The position numbers were made by a program, and so were the translations under genes. A stretch of 47,372 nt of DNA from Nonomuraea cypriaca (lineage in GTDB: Bacteria; Actinomycetota; Actinomycetes; Streptosporangiales; Streptosporangiaceae), in NCBI RefSeq assembly GCF_015645445.1, contig NZ_JADOGI010000064.1, positions 1 through 47,372 on the forward strand, read 5' to 3'. How positions within the stretch are numbered: the first letter of the stretch is position 1; every line of letters starts with the position of its first letter. The notes beneath the pieces are model-generated. The model did not search any database and was not told the DNA's origin. It worked only from the letters and a program-made list of their open reading frames with translations. Positions 26,163 through 33,753 of the stretch are shown here, one piece after another.

Positions 26163-26766
26163 ATGTCCACCGTCCTCATCACCGGAGCCGCCACCGGCAT
26201 CGGCAACCTCACCGCCCAGGCACTCACCCGGGCCGGGCACACCGTGTGGGCCAGCATGCGGGAGCCGTACGGACAAGACGACGTACACCGCCAAGAACTG
26301 CTCGACGTCGCCGCACGGCACGGCGGGACCCTGCGCGTCGTCCAACTCGACGTCACCTCGCAGGAATCAGCCGACGCGGCCGTTGCCACCATCCTGCGAG
26401 ACGGCGGCGACCTGGACGTCGTGATACAGAACGCGGGACACCTCTACGTCGGATACACCGAGGCGTTCACCGCCGAGGACGTCGCCCACCTCTTCGACGT
26501 CAACGTCATCGGCGCCCACCGGGTGAATCGGGCGGCCATGCCTCATCTGCGCACCCGCGGCGGCGGCACTCTGCTGTACGTCGGCAGCACCATCATCGTC
26601 ACCACGCCGCCCTTCCTCGGCCCGTACGCGGCGTCGAGGCGGTCAACGACGTCGCTCGGGACACGCGCGAGAGCTTCGTCCGGCGCATGGGGTTCGGCGA
26701 CCTGCTGACCCCGCGGCGACGGCGGCACACCGAAAGCCGGCCCGGTACTCCGGCCTTGGACTCCTG
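26163..26766 (+). pseudogene. SDR family oxidoreductase, internally deleted
   Basis: The ATG at 26163 starts MSTVLITGAATGIGNLTAQA with a good ribosome site (GAAGGGAG). The frame is SDR-like through NAG, YVGSTIIVTTPPFLGPYAAS (active-site Tyr in PYAAS). After 26637 the catalytic Lys and the next 60-80 residues are missing. In another frame the DNA continues EAVNDVARDTRESFVRRMGF, a plausible C-terminal end of the same family. An internal deletion with frame change is the simplest reading. Confidence 0.75.
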
Positions 26767-26853
26767 ACCGCCTATCGCTCCGATGTGACGCCCGCTGGCC
26801 CCAGGCCCCTTTACCGCGGTAGATCCCAGATGATCGTCCAGCCGCGGAACAGC

Positions 26854-26883
26854 GGGTCAGGGGTTCGATCCCCTCGTCGGTCC
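26854..26883 (+). tRNA. 3' end of a tRNA (T-arm and acceptor half only)
   Basis: GGGGTTCGATCCCC at the centre is a canonical T-arm (GTTCGATC loop), followed by TCGTCGGTCC as a 3' acceptor strand. No complementary 5' acceptor (GGACCGA) or anticodon arm occurs in the preceding 80 bases, so this is a fragment, such as the duplicated 3' end left when an element integrates into a tRNA gene. It is immediately followed by a strong terminator, as real tRNA genes are. Confidence 0.5.
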
Positions 26884-26893
26884 TTCACTGAGA

Positions 26894-26926
26894 AGCCCCT
26901 GAACAGGGATTCCTTGTTCAGGGGCT
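26894..26926 (+). terminator. Strong rho-independent-type terminator
   Basis: AGCCCCTGAACA (26894-26905) pairs perfectly with TGTTCAGGGGCT (26915-26926) around a 9-base loop, followed by CCTT. It follows the tRNA 3' fragment and also lies at the end of the convergent methyltransferase gene, so it can stop both. Confidence 0.75.
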
Positions 26927-26970
26927 CCTTGGGTTCACACATTCACAGCCGGCCACCCGCGCGGGTATCC

Positions 26971-27729
26971 TCAGCGCCGTTCGAGCGTGAGCAGCGGCTC
27001 AGAAAACACAGGCGCTGGTGCGCCGGGATCTGCGGCGACAACCTGCTCCAGGCTGCGGAAGCCGGCCTCCAGCTCGTCGGGACTGAGGTGAGCGAAGAAC
27101 GAAAGGGTCCGCAGGCGCAGCCGTTCGAGCATGTCACCGCGGGTGCCGGAGGACGGCTCGGTAACCGTGCCGAAGCCGGCAACGCGCCAGCCGTCCGACG
27201 TGAACATCGCGATGACCTCGTGCAGCGGCTGAAACAGCGAGGCGTCCACCTCGAAGCCGCGGGGGAAGTGCTCCAGCCACCACGGCCTGGGATGATGGTC
27301 GCTGAAATTGGCGCGCAGTAGCAGCCGCCCGCCGGGCCTGAGCACCCTGGCCAGCTCCCGGGCCGCCCGCGGCTTGTCCTGGACGTGGTGCCAGGACAAG
27401 AACATGAGAGCGTAGTCGGCGCTGCCAGACGGCACCGGCATGTCCTCGGCGGAGCCTGCCAGATACCGCGCGCCGGGCGGCGGGGACTGCGCCTGCGCGA
27501 TCTCGCGCATGCGGACCGATGGCTCGACGCCAGTGACCGGCCCGAACGTTCGCGCCAGCGCGGGGGTGAACCTGCCGGTCCCTGAGCCGACGTCCAGCCC
27601 CGCCAGCGGACGCCGCTCGGGCAGCACCGCTGCGAAGGCACTGATCCATGTCTGCAGCTGCTGCTCGGTAAGCGCACGGCCGCGCGCGTAGTCCTGGTAC
27701 TGCTCCGTGTCGTAGTCGATTCGCCTCAT
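26971..27729 (-). CDS. Class I SAM-dependent methyltransferase
   Basis: 252 residues. SAM-binding motif I GLDVGSGTGRFTPAL near residue 45, acidic loop GVEPSVRMREIAQAQ, motif for substrate-cofactor GSAEDMPVPSGSADYALMFL, and LRPGGRLLLRANFSDHH. This is a Methyltransf_11/25-type protein and the acceptor is unknown. It is single, with its own promoter region, where a CGATATATCG palindrome lies 42 bases upstream. Ends convergently against a strong terminator. Confidence 0.88.
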   Translation of the reverse strand: MRRIDYDTEQYQDYARGRALTEQQLQTWISAFAAVLPERRPLAGLDVGSGTGRFTPALARTFGPVTGVEPSVRMREIAQAQSPPPGARYLAGSAEDMPVPSGSADYALMFLSWHHVQDKPRAARELARVLRPGGRLLLRANFSDHHPRPWWLEHFPRGFEVDASLFQPLHEVIAMFTSDGWRVAGFGTVTEPSSGTRGDMLERLRLRTLSFFAHLSPDELEAGFRSLEQVVAADPGAPAPVFSEPLLTLERR

Positions 27730-27770
27730 CGCAGCTCCCGCGTCAGCCGGGCGACGGCAAACCGTCGATC

Positions 27771-27800
27771 CGATATATCGACCTGATACATCGGCACGAT
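27771..27800 (-). promoter_or_regulatory. CGATATATCG palindrome and related half-sites
   Basis: The perfect 10-base palindrome at 27771-27780 is followed by GATACATCG and CGATATGC, two variants of the same half-site, in AT-rich DNA just upstream of the methyltransferase start. This arrangement suggests a regulator-binding site; the regulator is not identified. Confidence 0.4.
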
Positions 27801-27834
27801 ATGCAGTGTCGCGTCATGCCGCAAGTCGGGCATG

Positions 27835-27956
27835 GCGGCCGGGCCGAATGCCAGTCGACATGCCCGGCCCGCTTGACGAGGCGGACGGCGACACCCGGCG
27901 GGTCAGGTCGCAGGCGAGGGTCAGGCCGGTGGGGCCGACGACGCGGACGGGGTCCC
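27835..27956 (-). pseudogene. FAD-dependent monooxygenase N-terminal remnant
   Basis: The minus strand reads DPVRVVGPTGLTLACDLTRR and, after one missing G, GVAVRLVKRAGHVDWHSARP. This is the start of a PheA/TfdB-type flavin monooxygenase (normally VLIVGAGPTGLTLACDLARR). The Gly-Ala of the GxGPxG motif is deleted. The piece overlaps the C-terminal end of the TetR gene in another frame, so a deletion fused the two. Confidence 0.55.
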
Positions 27957-28622
27957 AGGCACCCCCAGCAGCGGCAGCCACGCCTTGTCCACGATCTCGA
28001 CGATCGACTCGTGCGACACCGCGCGCATCGTCATGAGCATGTCGTGGCGCAACAGGTCCAACGGCAGGTTCACCACGCGGGACGAGCGCGGCACGTCGGG
28101 CAGCTCGCCGCGCTCGACCGCGCGGGCGGTGATCATCTCGAAGGGGGTCGCCTGGCCCGGGGCGAGGAGGGTGTCGCGTAGCTCGCTGAGGCTGGTGCCG
28201 GTGTCGCGGAAGTAGCCCACCAGTTGCACGCTCATCAACGTGATCATGCCTGCGCGGTCAGCGTCGGCGTTGTGCAGGAAACCGATCGCGTCATCGCGGA
28301 GGCTGCCGGTGTCGGGCACCGCGATCGGCTGCCAGAACTTGGTGAGAGTGGCCAGCAGCAGGTCGTCGCGCTGTGGCCAGCGCCGGTAGAGCACAGGACG
28401 ACTCGTGCCGGCGCGGGCGGCGACCGCTTCGAAGGTGAAGCCGTGGTATCCGTGCTCGACCAGCACGTCCCACGCGGCGTCGAGGATCGCGTCCTCGAGT
28501 TCGGCGCCGCGTCGACGGGACGCGCCGCTGTCACGGGTCGTGCCGCCATCGGTACGACGTTCCGCCGCCTGCGCCCCGATCGCACCGCGCTCACCCGCGA
28601 TCCGCTCATGCTTGCGATCCAC
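27921..28622 (-). CDS. TetR/AcrR family transcriptional regulator
   Basis: 233 residues as an open frame. The HTH is at residues 43-88: LEDAILDAAWDVLVEHGYHG, VAARAGTSRPVLYRRWPQRD. The C-terminal domain includes IGFLHNADADRAGMITLMSV. The first 40 residues are hydrophilic and poorly conserved, so a later start is possible. The last residues (PSASSAPPA) are encoded by DNA belonging to a monooxygenase remnant, so the natural C-terminus may have been replaced, though the ligand domain appears complete. It is divergent from a vestigial flavoprotein gene at 28696, its probable former target. Confidence 0.85.
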   Translation of the reverse strand: MDRKHERIAGERGAIGAQAAERRTDGGTTRDSGASRRRGAELEDAILDAAWDVLVEHGYHGFTFEAVAARAGTSRPVLYRRWPQRDDLLLATLTKFWQPIAVPDTGSLRDDAIGFLHNADADRAGMITLMSVQLVGYFRDTGTSLSELRDTLLAPGQATPFEMITARAVERGELPDVPRSSRVVNLPLDLLRHDMLMTMRAVSHESIVEIVDKAWLPLLGVPGTPSASSAPPA

Positions 28623-28695
28623 TTGCGTATCTTATCGCGGTGACTTACGGCGTCCCCCGTTAGATACAGTCGCGTACCCGAAGGAGGTGCCAGTG

Positions 28696-28800
28696 ATGTA
28701 CGACGTCATCATCGCCGGCGATCGTTGGACGGGGCAGCGGGCCTCATCCGGCCCGCCATGCTGGTTCCGGGCTCCGATGATCACTGGGCCGGGTGCCGCG
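28696..28800 (+). pseudogene. Vestigial start of an FAD-dependent oxidoreductase
   Basis: A near-perfect ribosome site GAAGGAGG and the start codon (ATG 28696, or GTG 28693) precede MYDVIIAG, the typical opening of FAD monooxygenases (MYDVIIAGAGPxG). After eight codons the similarity ends (DRWTGQRASS) and the DNA runs into the opposing AraC gene. Together with the remnant at 27835 it suggests the target gene of the neighbouring TetR regulator has been deleted. Confidence 0.55.
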
Positions 28801-29685
28801 TAGCCGCTTGAACGCCACGCTCAGCGCGAAGGCGTTGGCGTAGCCCACCTTCCTTGCGATCGTGCCCACCGTATGGTCGGTCTCGCGCAGCAGGTCCGCG
28901 GCCAGGGCGATCCGCCAGTCCGTGAGGTAGGACATCGGTGGTTGGCCGACCAGCGCGGTGAACCGCCGGGCGAGCGCCGCCCGCGACACTCCCACCTTGG
29001 CCGCCAGGTCCGCCACCGTCCACGGGCAGGCGGGTGCGTCGTGCAGCAGCCGCAGCGCGGTGCCCACGACCGGGTCGTCCAGTGCGCGGCACCAGGCCGG
29101 GGGATTGGCGTCGGGGTTGTCGAACCAGTTGCGCAGCGCGGAGACCAGCATCAGGTCCAGCAGCCGGTCCAGCACCAGCTGCTGTCCCGGCCGGTCTCGG
29201 GCGACCTCCTCGGCCACCGTCTCCACCGATGGGCAGGGGCTGCCCTCGGACGGCACCACCAGCACGGCGGGCAGGGCCTGTAGCAGTCGTTCGCTGAGCT
29301 CTCCCCGGCGCTCGAAAGCCCCGCTGACCAGCACGGCGGCCCCGTCGGCCGGCGTTCCGCAGGTCCGGGCGGGCGCGGAGGCGTGCTCGACGCCCTCGGC
29401 CCCCGGGCAGTAGTCGGCGCTGGTCACCACCAGCGAGGGTGTGGTCGCGGGGTCGTCGGCCACCGTGTAGGGCGCGTCGCCGCGGATGACGGCGATGTCG
29501 CCTACGTCGATGGGCACCGGTTCGTCCTGGTCGGGAACGATCCAGGCCCGGCCGCGCAGCATCGTGGCCAGCGTCAGCGGGGCGCCACTGGCCATCCGCA
29601 GCGCCCAGGGCGGTCGCATGATCGTCTGCCGGAAGACGGCGCCGCGCGCCCGTACCTCTGCCAACAGCTCCGACACGACGTCCAT
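28744..29685 (-). CDS. AraC family transcriptional regulator with cupin-type domain
   Basis: 313 residues. The N-terminal AraC-binding-like cupin region includes PPWALRMASGAPLTLATMLR and PVPIDVGDIAVIRGDAPYTV. The C-terminal HTH pair includes WTVADLAAKVGVSRAALARR and VGYANAFALSVAFKRLRGTR. It is divergent from the NmrA-type gene starting at 29766, whose expression it probably controls. The same module design (AraC plus NAD(P)-binding enzyme) occurs at 228-2107. Confidence 0.9.
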   Translation of the reverse strand: MDVVSELLAEVRARGAVFRQTIMRPPWALRMASGAPLTLATMLRGRAWIVPDQDEPVPIDVGDIAVIRGDAPYTVADDPATTPSLVVTSADYCPGAEGVEHASAPARTCGTPADGAAVLVSGAFERRGELSERLLQALPAVLVVPSEGSPCPSVETVAEEVARDRPGQQLVLDRLLDLMLVSALRNWFDNPDANPPAWCRALDDPVVGTALRLLHDAPACPWTVADLAAKVGVSRAALARRFTALVGQPPMSYLTDWRIALAADLLRETDHTVGTIARKVGYANAFALSVAFKRLRGTRPSDHRSPEPAWRAG

Positions 29686-29765
29686 GCCCTCAGTGTAGAC
29701 GCCTAGACATCAAGTAGAGCTTCCCAGCCATGGATCGTCTCGGCGCTGGCCGGTTGGCTGGGGTC

Positions 29766-30608
29766 ATGCCTGAACATCCAATTCTTGTCACCGGGGCGAC
29801 CGGTAAGTCTGGCCGCCGTGTCGTCAGCCAACTGCGGACCAAGGGGCTGCCGGTTCGCGCGGCGGCCAGGAACGGCGAGCACGCCTTCGACTGGACCGAC
29901 CGCGGCACCTGGGATGCCGCTCTGGAGGGCGTGCGGTCCGTCTACATCGTGCAGCTGGACGGCACGAAGCTTGTTCGCCCGTTCATCGAGCGGGCGGTGC
30001 GCCATGGGGTGCGGCGGATCGTGCTGGCCTCGGGGCGCGGGATCGACGATCCGGACTACGCGAAGGACAGCGGCGGCATCTTGGAGGGCATCGTCGACAG
30101 CGAGGCCGCCGTGCGGGAGAGTTCTCTGGAGTGGACGATCAGCAGGCCGGGCTGGTTCGCGCAGAACTTCAGCGAGGGCTTCTTCGCCGATGCCATCCGC
30201 GCCGGTGAGCTGCGGCTGCCCGCCGGCGATGGGGCTGCCAGCTTCGTCGATGCGGAGGACATCGCCGCGGTGGTGGTCGCCGCGCTGACCGAGGACCGGC
30301 ACGCGGGCGAGATCTATGAGTTGTCCGGACCCCGGGCGGTGACGTTGACCGAGGCGGTCGCCACGATCTCCGAGGTCACCGGCCGCGACATCCGCTACGT
30401 GCCGCTCTCCGTCGAGGACTACGTCGCGGAACTCGTTCAGCAAGGACTGCCGCCCGCGGACGCCGAGGCCTTCGCCGACGTCATTGAGCCACTCAGGGAG
30501 GGTACGGACGAGTACGTCTCCGACGGCGTGCAGCGTGCCCTTGGTCGCCTGCCGCGGACCTTCGCCGAATTCGCCGAGTCCACCGCTACCGCAGGCGGTT
30601 GGCGGTAG
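29766..30608 (+). CDS. NmrA-like/NAD(P)-binding atypical SDR
   Basis: 280 residues from the ATG at 29766 (MPEHPILVTGATGKSGRRVV); the longer in-frame start at 29730 lacks similarity. The glycine-rich motif TGATGKSGR near residues 9-17 is the atypical-SDR GxxGxxG form. Later parts match NAD(P)H:quinone-sensing NmrA/QOR2-type proteins: ILEGIVDSEAAVRESSLEWT, SRPGWFAQNF, and YELSGPRAVTLTEAVATISE. No YxxxK, typical for this group. It may act as a redox sensor or quinone reductase. It is divergent from AraC. Confidence 0.88.
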   Translation: MPEHPILVTGATGKSGRRVVSQLRTKGLPVRAAARNGEHAFDWTDRGTWDAALEGVRSVYIVQLDGTKLVRPFIERAVRHGVRRIVLASGRGIDDPDYAKDSGGILEGIVDSEAAVRESSLEWTISRPGWFAQNFSEGFFADAIRAGELRLPAGDGAASFVDAEDIAAVVVAALTEDRHAGEIYELSGPRAVTLTEAVATISEVTGRDIRYVPLSVEDYVAELVQQGLPPADAEAFADVIEPLREGTDEYVSDGVQRALGRLPRTFAEFAESTATAGGWR

Positions 30609-30791
30609 CTCGCCGACCGCTCGTTCCCGGCCGCCGAAGCACACGTCGGCGTCCTCGGCCCTCACCCGGCAGGCGGCGGGGGAGTGCCGGTCCCCCTATC
30701 GGCAGCGATGATCGCAGGAATGCTCGGAATACTCCGAGCGGGCGGGGCCTACCTGCCACTCGACCCCGAGCATCCCGACACCCGCGTCAAA
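30609..30791 (+). pseudogene. NRPS adenylation-domain remnant
   Basis: The plus strand reads VPVPLSAAMIAGMLGILRAG, then GAYLPLDPEHPDTRVK, the A2 core motif (LKAGxAYLPLDPxxP) of non-ribosomal peptide synthetase adenylation domains. Only about 40 clear residues remain of a 500-residue domain, with nothing of the rest nearby. It ends where the minus-strand SDR gene stops. Confidence 0.65.
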
Positions 30792-30796
30792 GGCGA

Positions 30797-31696
30797 TCAG
30801 GCGGTTTGGAGGGGGCGCCGGGGGAAGACGACTCCAGTCAGCTCTTCGGAGACCTCCCACAGGCGGTGTGCCACCTCGGCGTCCCGCGCCTTCGCCGAGC
30901 GGCCGACCAGCTTCGGCGAGCCGCGCCCCTCCAGGAAGCCGCTCGGGCCCGCGTAACTGTCGCCCGGAATTCTCGCCACGGCCGCGTACAGCGTCGGCAG
31001 AGCGCCGTCGTCGTCGCCCTGCGCGAAAAGGCCGGCCGCCGCCTTCTGTACGAGGTGGCGCACGCGTCGCCGACCGTCGAACTTCAGCAGGTTCGTGGCC
31101 GCCATGCCGGGGTGCGCGGCGGTTGCGATCAGCGGTGAGCCGACCTGGGCGAGCCGTCGCTGCAGTGCTGAGGTGAACAGCAGATTGGCGAGTTTGGACT
31201 GCGCGTACGCTGCCATCGCCCGGTACGGCTTGCGCTCCCAGTTGAGATCGTCGAAGTCGATCGAGCCCACCTTGTGACCGTTGGACGAGACGGTGACGAC
31301 CCGTTCCCGGATCCGCGGCAGGAGCAGGTTCGTGAGCGCGAAGTGCCCCAGGTGGTTGGTGCCGAACTGCAGCTCGAAGCCGTCGGCCGTGCGGGAGAGC
31401 GGCGGGATCATGACGCCCGCATTGTTGATCAGCACGTCGACGGGCTCGGTGAAGTCCTCGGCGAATGCGCGTACCGAGGAGAGGTCGGCGAGGTCGAGCT
31501 GCCGGACCTCGATGTGGCCGGTTGTCGCGGCGGCGGCCTCGCGCCCTTTCTCGAGGTCGCGCACGGCGAATACGACACGCGCATCCCTGGCGGCGAGGGC
31601 GCGGGCAGCCGCGCGGCCGATCCCGCTGTTCGCGCCGGTGACGACGACCGTGCGACCCGTCATGGAGGGAACGTCCGAAGCAGAGAATGTTGTCAT
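30797..31696 (-). CDS. SDR family oxidoreductase (retinol dehydrogenase-like)
   Basis: 299 residues. Cofactor motif TGANSGIG at 20-27, NNAG at 91-94, catalytic Ser 137-138 (TVSSNG), and YAQSK at 164-168, with NHLGHFALTNLLLP typical of the retinol dehydrogenase-like subgroup also represented at 228-1139. It is divergent from a TetR regulator across 65 bases containing direct repeats. The substrate is unknown. Confidence 0.92.
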   Translation of the reverse strand: MTTFSASDVPSMTGRTVVVTGANSGIGRAAARALAARDARVVFAVRDLEKGREAAAATTGHIEVRQLDLADLSSVRAFAEDFTEPVDVLINNAGVMIPPLSRTADGFELQFGTNHLGHFALTNLLLPRIRERVVTVSSNGHKVGSIDFDDLNWERKPYRAMAAYAQSKLANLLFTSALQRRLAQVGSPLIATAAHPGMAATNLLKFDGRRRVRHLVQKAAAGLFAQGDDDGALPTLYAAVARIPGDSYAGPSGFLEGRGSPKLVGRSAKARDAEVAHRLWEVSEELTGVVFPRRPLQTA

Positions 31697-31701
31697 GAGC
31701 T

Positions 31702-31730
31702 ACAAAGTAGTCGCTGGAAACAAAGTAGTC
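31702..31730. promoter_or_regulatory. TetR operator: two direct ACAAAGTAGTC repeats
   Basis: Identical 11-base units at 31702-31712 and 31720-31730, offset by 18 bases, lie between the divergent SDR and TetR starts. The first is part of a small inverted repeat CTAC-AAA-GTAG. The placement suits repression of both genes by the TetR protein. Confidence 0.6.
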
Positions 31731-31761
31731 AACGGAAACATAGCCTGCTATCCTGGGCCCC

Positions 31762-32367
31762 ATGCCAGACGCGACCGAAGAGCGGCCCTACCATCACGGA
31801 AACCTCCGGGCCGCACTGCTCGACGCGGCCGAGCGCGGCCTGCGGGAGCGCGGCGCGGACCAGCTGTCGCTGCGCGATCTGGCCAGGGAGGCCGGCGTCA
31901 GCCACGCCGCGCCGCGCCGGCATTTCGCGGACCGTCAGGCGCTGCTCGACGCGCTCGCCGTGGCCGGGTTCGCCCGGCTGGACACAACGCTGCGCACCGC
32001 CTTGGCGGCCGCGGACGAAGACTTCCCATCGCGCGTGCGAGCCACCATGACGGCCTACACCCGCTTCGCCACCGGTAACGCCGCGCTCCTCGAACTGATG
32101 TACACCAGCAAGCACCGGCCGGATGCGACGCGGATCGTCAAGGCGGCCGAAGCCCCGTTCGGGCTGATGAACGAGCTGATCACGCAGGGACAGGAGCAGG
32201 GTGCGCTCCAGGCGGGCGACCCCGAGCGGATCGGGATCGTCCTGTTCGCGACCCTCCAGGGCATCGCCTCGATCATCAACGGCAACATCGTCAAACCAGA
32301 ACTGCTCGACGGACTCGTGGAGACCGCGGTCGAACAGTTCGTGCGCGGCGCCCGCCCGCTCCCGTAG
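31762..32367 (+). CDS. TetR/AcrR family transcriptional regulator
   Basis: 201 residues. It opens with PYHHGNLRAALLDAAERGLR and ends the HTH with VSHAAPRRHFADRQALLDAL, the form common in TetR proteins with a WHG-type C-terminal domain (TAYTRFATGNAALLELMYTS). The ligand is unknown. It shares a promoter region with the divergent SDR gene and probably represses it. Confidence 0.92.
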   Translation: MPDATEERPYHHGNLRAALLDAAERGLRERGADQLSLRDLAREAGVSHAAPRRHFADRQALLDALAVAGFARLDTTLRTALAAADEDFPSRVRATMTAYTRFATGNAALLELMYTSKHRPDATRIVKAAEAPFGLMNELITQGQEQGALQAGDPERIGIVLFATLQGIASIINGNIVKPELLDGLVETAVEQFVRGARPLP

Positions 32368-32435
32368 GGGCCCGTTCTCCGGCCGAATGCTCCACCGATC
32401 GGAGGGCCTGCTCACCGTGCGTGCCTCCGAAGAGG

Positions 32436-32497
32436 GAGTCGAGGAGACGGTCGACGCCGGCTGCGTGCGGCACATCGGACTCTCGGAGGTCGGCTGA
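32436..32497 (+). pseudogene. Possible aldo/keto reductase remnant
   Basis: In the 32368-32554 gap one frame reads GVEETVDAGCVRHIGLSEVG and stops. The pattern (E-x-V-x-AG-x-VRxIGLSE) is that of aldo/keto reductases (ALxxLVxAGKVRHIGLSE). It is very short and the rest of the gene is absent, so the call is tentative. Confidence 0.35.
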
Positions 32498-32526
32498 ACC
32501 TCACCGCGGCGGACCCCTTGAGATGC

Positions 32527-32545
32527 GCATACTGCGTATGCATAC
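32527..32545 (+). promoter_or_regulatory. PadR-type operator: nested palindromes
   Basis: GCATAC-TGC-GTATGC (32527-32541) overlaps the palindrome GTATGCATAC (32536-32545), ten bases before the PadR start codon. ATAC/GTAT half-sites are typical of PadR operators, so this is a likely autoregulatory site covering the promoter. Confidence 0.6.
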
Positions 32546-32554
32546 TTAGTACTC

Positions 32555-33064
32555 ATGCCGGTCAGACACGGGCTGCTCGCCCTACTCAGCGCGGGACCCC
32601 GGCATGGCTACCAACTGCGGGTCGAGTTCGAGGCGTCGACCGGAGCGACCTGGCCGCTCAACATCGGCCAGGTCTACACGACGCTGTCCCGCTTGGAGCG
32701 CGACGGCCTGGTCGCGCCAGGCGAGTCGGACGAGCAGGGCCGGGTCGTCTACACGATCACCGAGACCGGCCGCGAGGAAATGGTGCGATGGTTCAGCTCC
32801 CCGGTCGTCCAATCCGACCGGCCGCGGGACGAGCTGGTCATCAAGCTGGCCATGGCCGTCGCTGCCAAGAAGGTGGACGTCGCCGAGGTCATCCACAAGC
32901 AGCGTACGGCGACCATGCGCACCCTCCAGCAGCTGACCAGGGCCAAGCGAGCTGCCACGGAAGGCGCGGCCCAACGGCTCGTGCTCGATTCCATGATCTT
33001 CCAGGCCGAGGCCGAGCAACGGTGGCTGGACCACTGCGAGTCCGTTCTCAAGGAGGAAAGATGA
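32555..33064 (+). CDS. PadR family transcriptional regulator
   Basis: 169 residues. The winged HTH is at the N-terminus: HGLLALLSAGPRHGYQLRVE, then WPLNIGQVYTTLSRLERDGL, and the wing QGRVVYTITETGREEM. A C-terminal helical dimerisation domain (VIHKQRTATMRTLQQL) follows. Its last codons overlap the start of the ABC ATPase gene (ATGA), so it is the first gene of a three-gene operon. PadR proteins next to MacB/FtsX-type exporters are usually repressors released by the exported drug or peptide. Confidence 0.92.
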   Translation: MPVRHGLLALLSAGPRHGYQLRVEFEASTGATWPLNIGQVYTTLSRLERDGLVAPGESDEQGRVVYTITETGREEMVRWFSSPVVQSDRPRDELVIKLAMAVAAKKVDVAEVIHKQRTATMRTLQQLTRAKRAATEGAAQRLVLDSMIFQAEAEQRWLDHCESVLKEER

Positions 33065-33753
33065 CGGTCGTACGGCTGGCTGAGGTGGCCAGAGTCCACG
33101 GCGAAGGGGCTGCAGCCGTACACGCTCTGAAGGGCGTGAGCCTCGAGGTCGACGCGGGGGAGCTGGTCGCGGTCATGGGCCCGTCCGGGTCCGGCAAGTC
33201 CACCCTGCTCAACCTCGCGGGCGGGCTCGACCGGCCCACGTCGGGGACGGTGCACGTCGGCGAGCATGACCTGGCCACCATGCGCGACCTCGCGGCACTA
33301 CGGCGCCGCGAAGTCGGCTACGTCTTCCAGGACCTCAACCTGATCACGTCGCTGACGGCGGCGGAGAACGTGATGCTGCCGCGCGAACTCGACGGCGTGC
33401 GCTCACGCCTGGCCAGGGAGGAGGCGATGGCCGTGCTGGCGGAGATCGATGCGGCGGACCTGGCCGACCGCTTCCCCGAGGAGCTGTCCGGTGGCCAGCG
33501 CCAGCGGGTCGCGATCGCCCGCGCCTTGGTCGGCGCGCGGTGTCTGCTGCTGGCCGACGAGCCGACCGGCGCGCTCGACACGCGCACCGGCGATGAGATC
33601 CTGCAATTACTGCGCGCTCGCTGTGACTCTGGCGCTGCGGTTCTGCTGGTCACCCATGAGCCGCGCTACGCCGCCTGGGCCGATCGTGTGGTGTTCCTCC
33701 GCGACGGGATGATCACGGACACCACGGACACGCCGCTGGTGAGCGCCCGATGA
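33061..33753 (+). CDS. LolD/MacB-type ABC transporter ATP-binding protein
   Basis: 230 residues. Walker A MGPSGSGKST near residue 40, Q-loop VGYVFQDLNLITSLTAAENV, signature LSGGQRQRVAIARALV, Walker B CLLLADEPTGALD, H-loop LLVTHEPRYA. The LNLxxxLTxxEN and ADEPTGALD forms are typical of FtsE/LolD/MacB-class ATPases that work with FtsX permeases by mechanotransmission rather than channel transport. It overlaps both neighbours by 4 bases. Confidence 0.95.
   Translation: MTVVRLAEVARVHGEGAAAVHALKGVSLEVDAGELVAVMGPSGSGKSTLLNLAGGLDRPTSGTVHVGEHDLATMRDLAALRRREVGYVFQDLNLITSLTAAENVMLPRELDGVRSRLAREEAMAVLAEIDAADLADRFPEELSGGQRQRVAIARALVGARCLLLADEPTGALDTRTGDEILQLLRARCDSGAAVLLVTHEPRYAAWADRVVFLRDGMITDTTDTPLVSAR

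Noticed and set aside
26808..26884. A complete tRNA gene
   Set aside because: The T-arm and 3' acceptor strand are convincing but no matching 5' acceptor, D-arm or anticodon arm can be folded.
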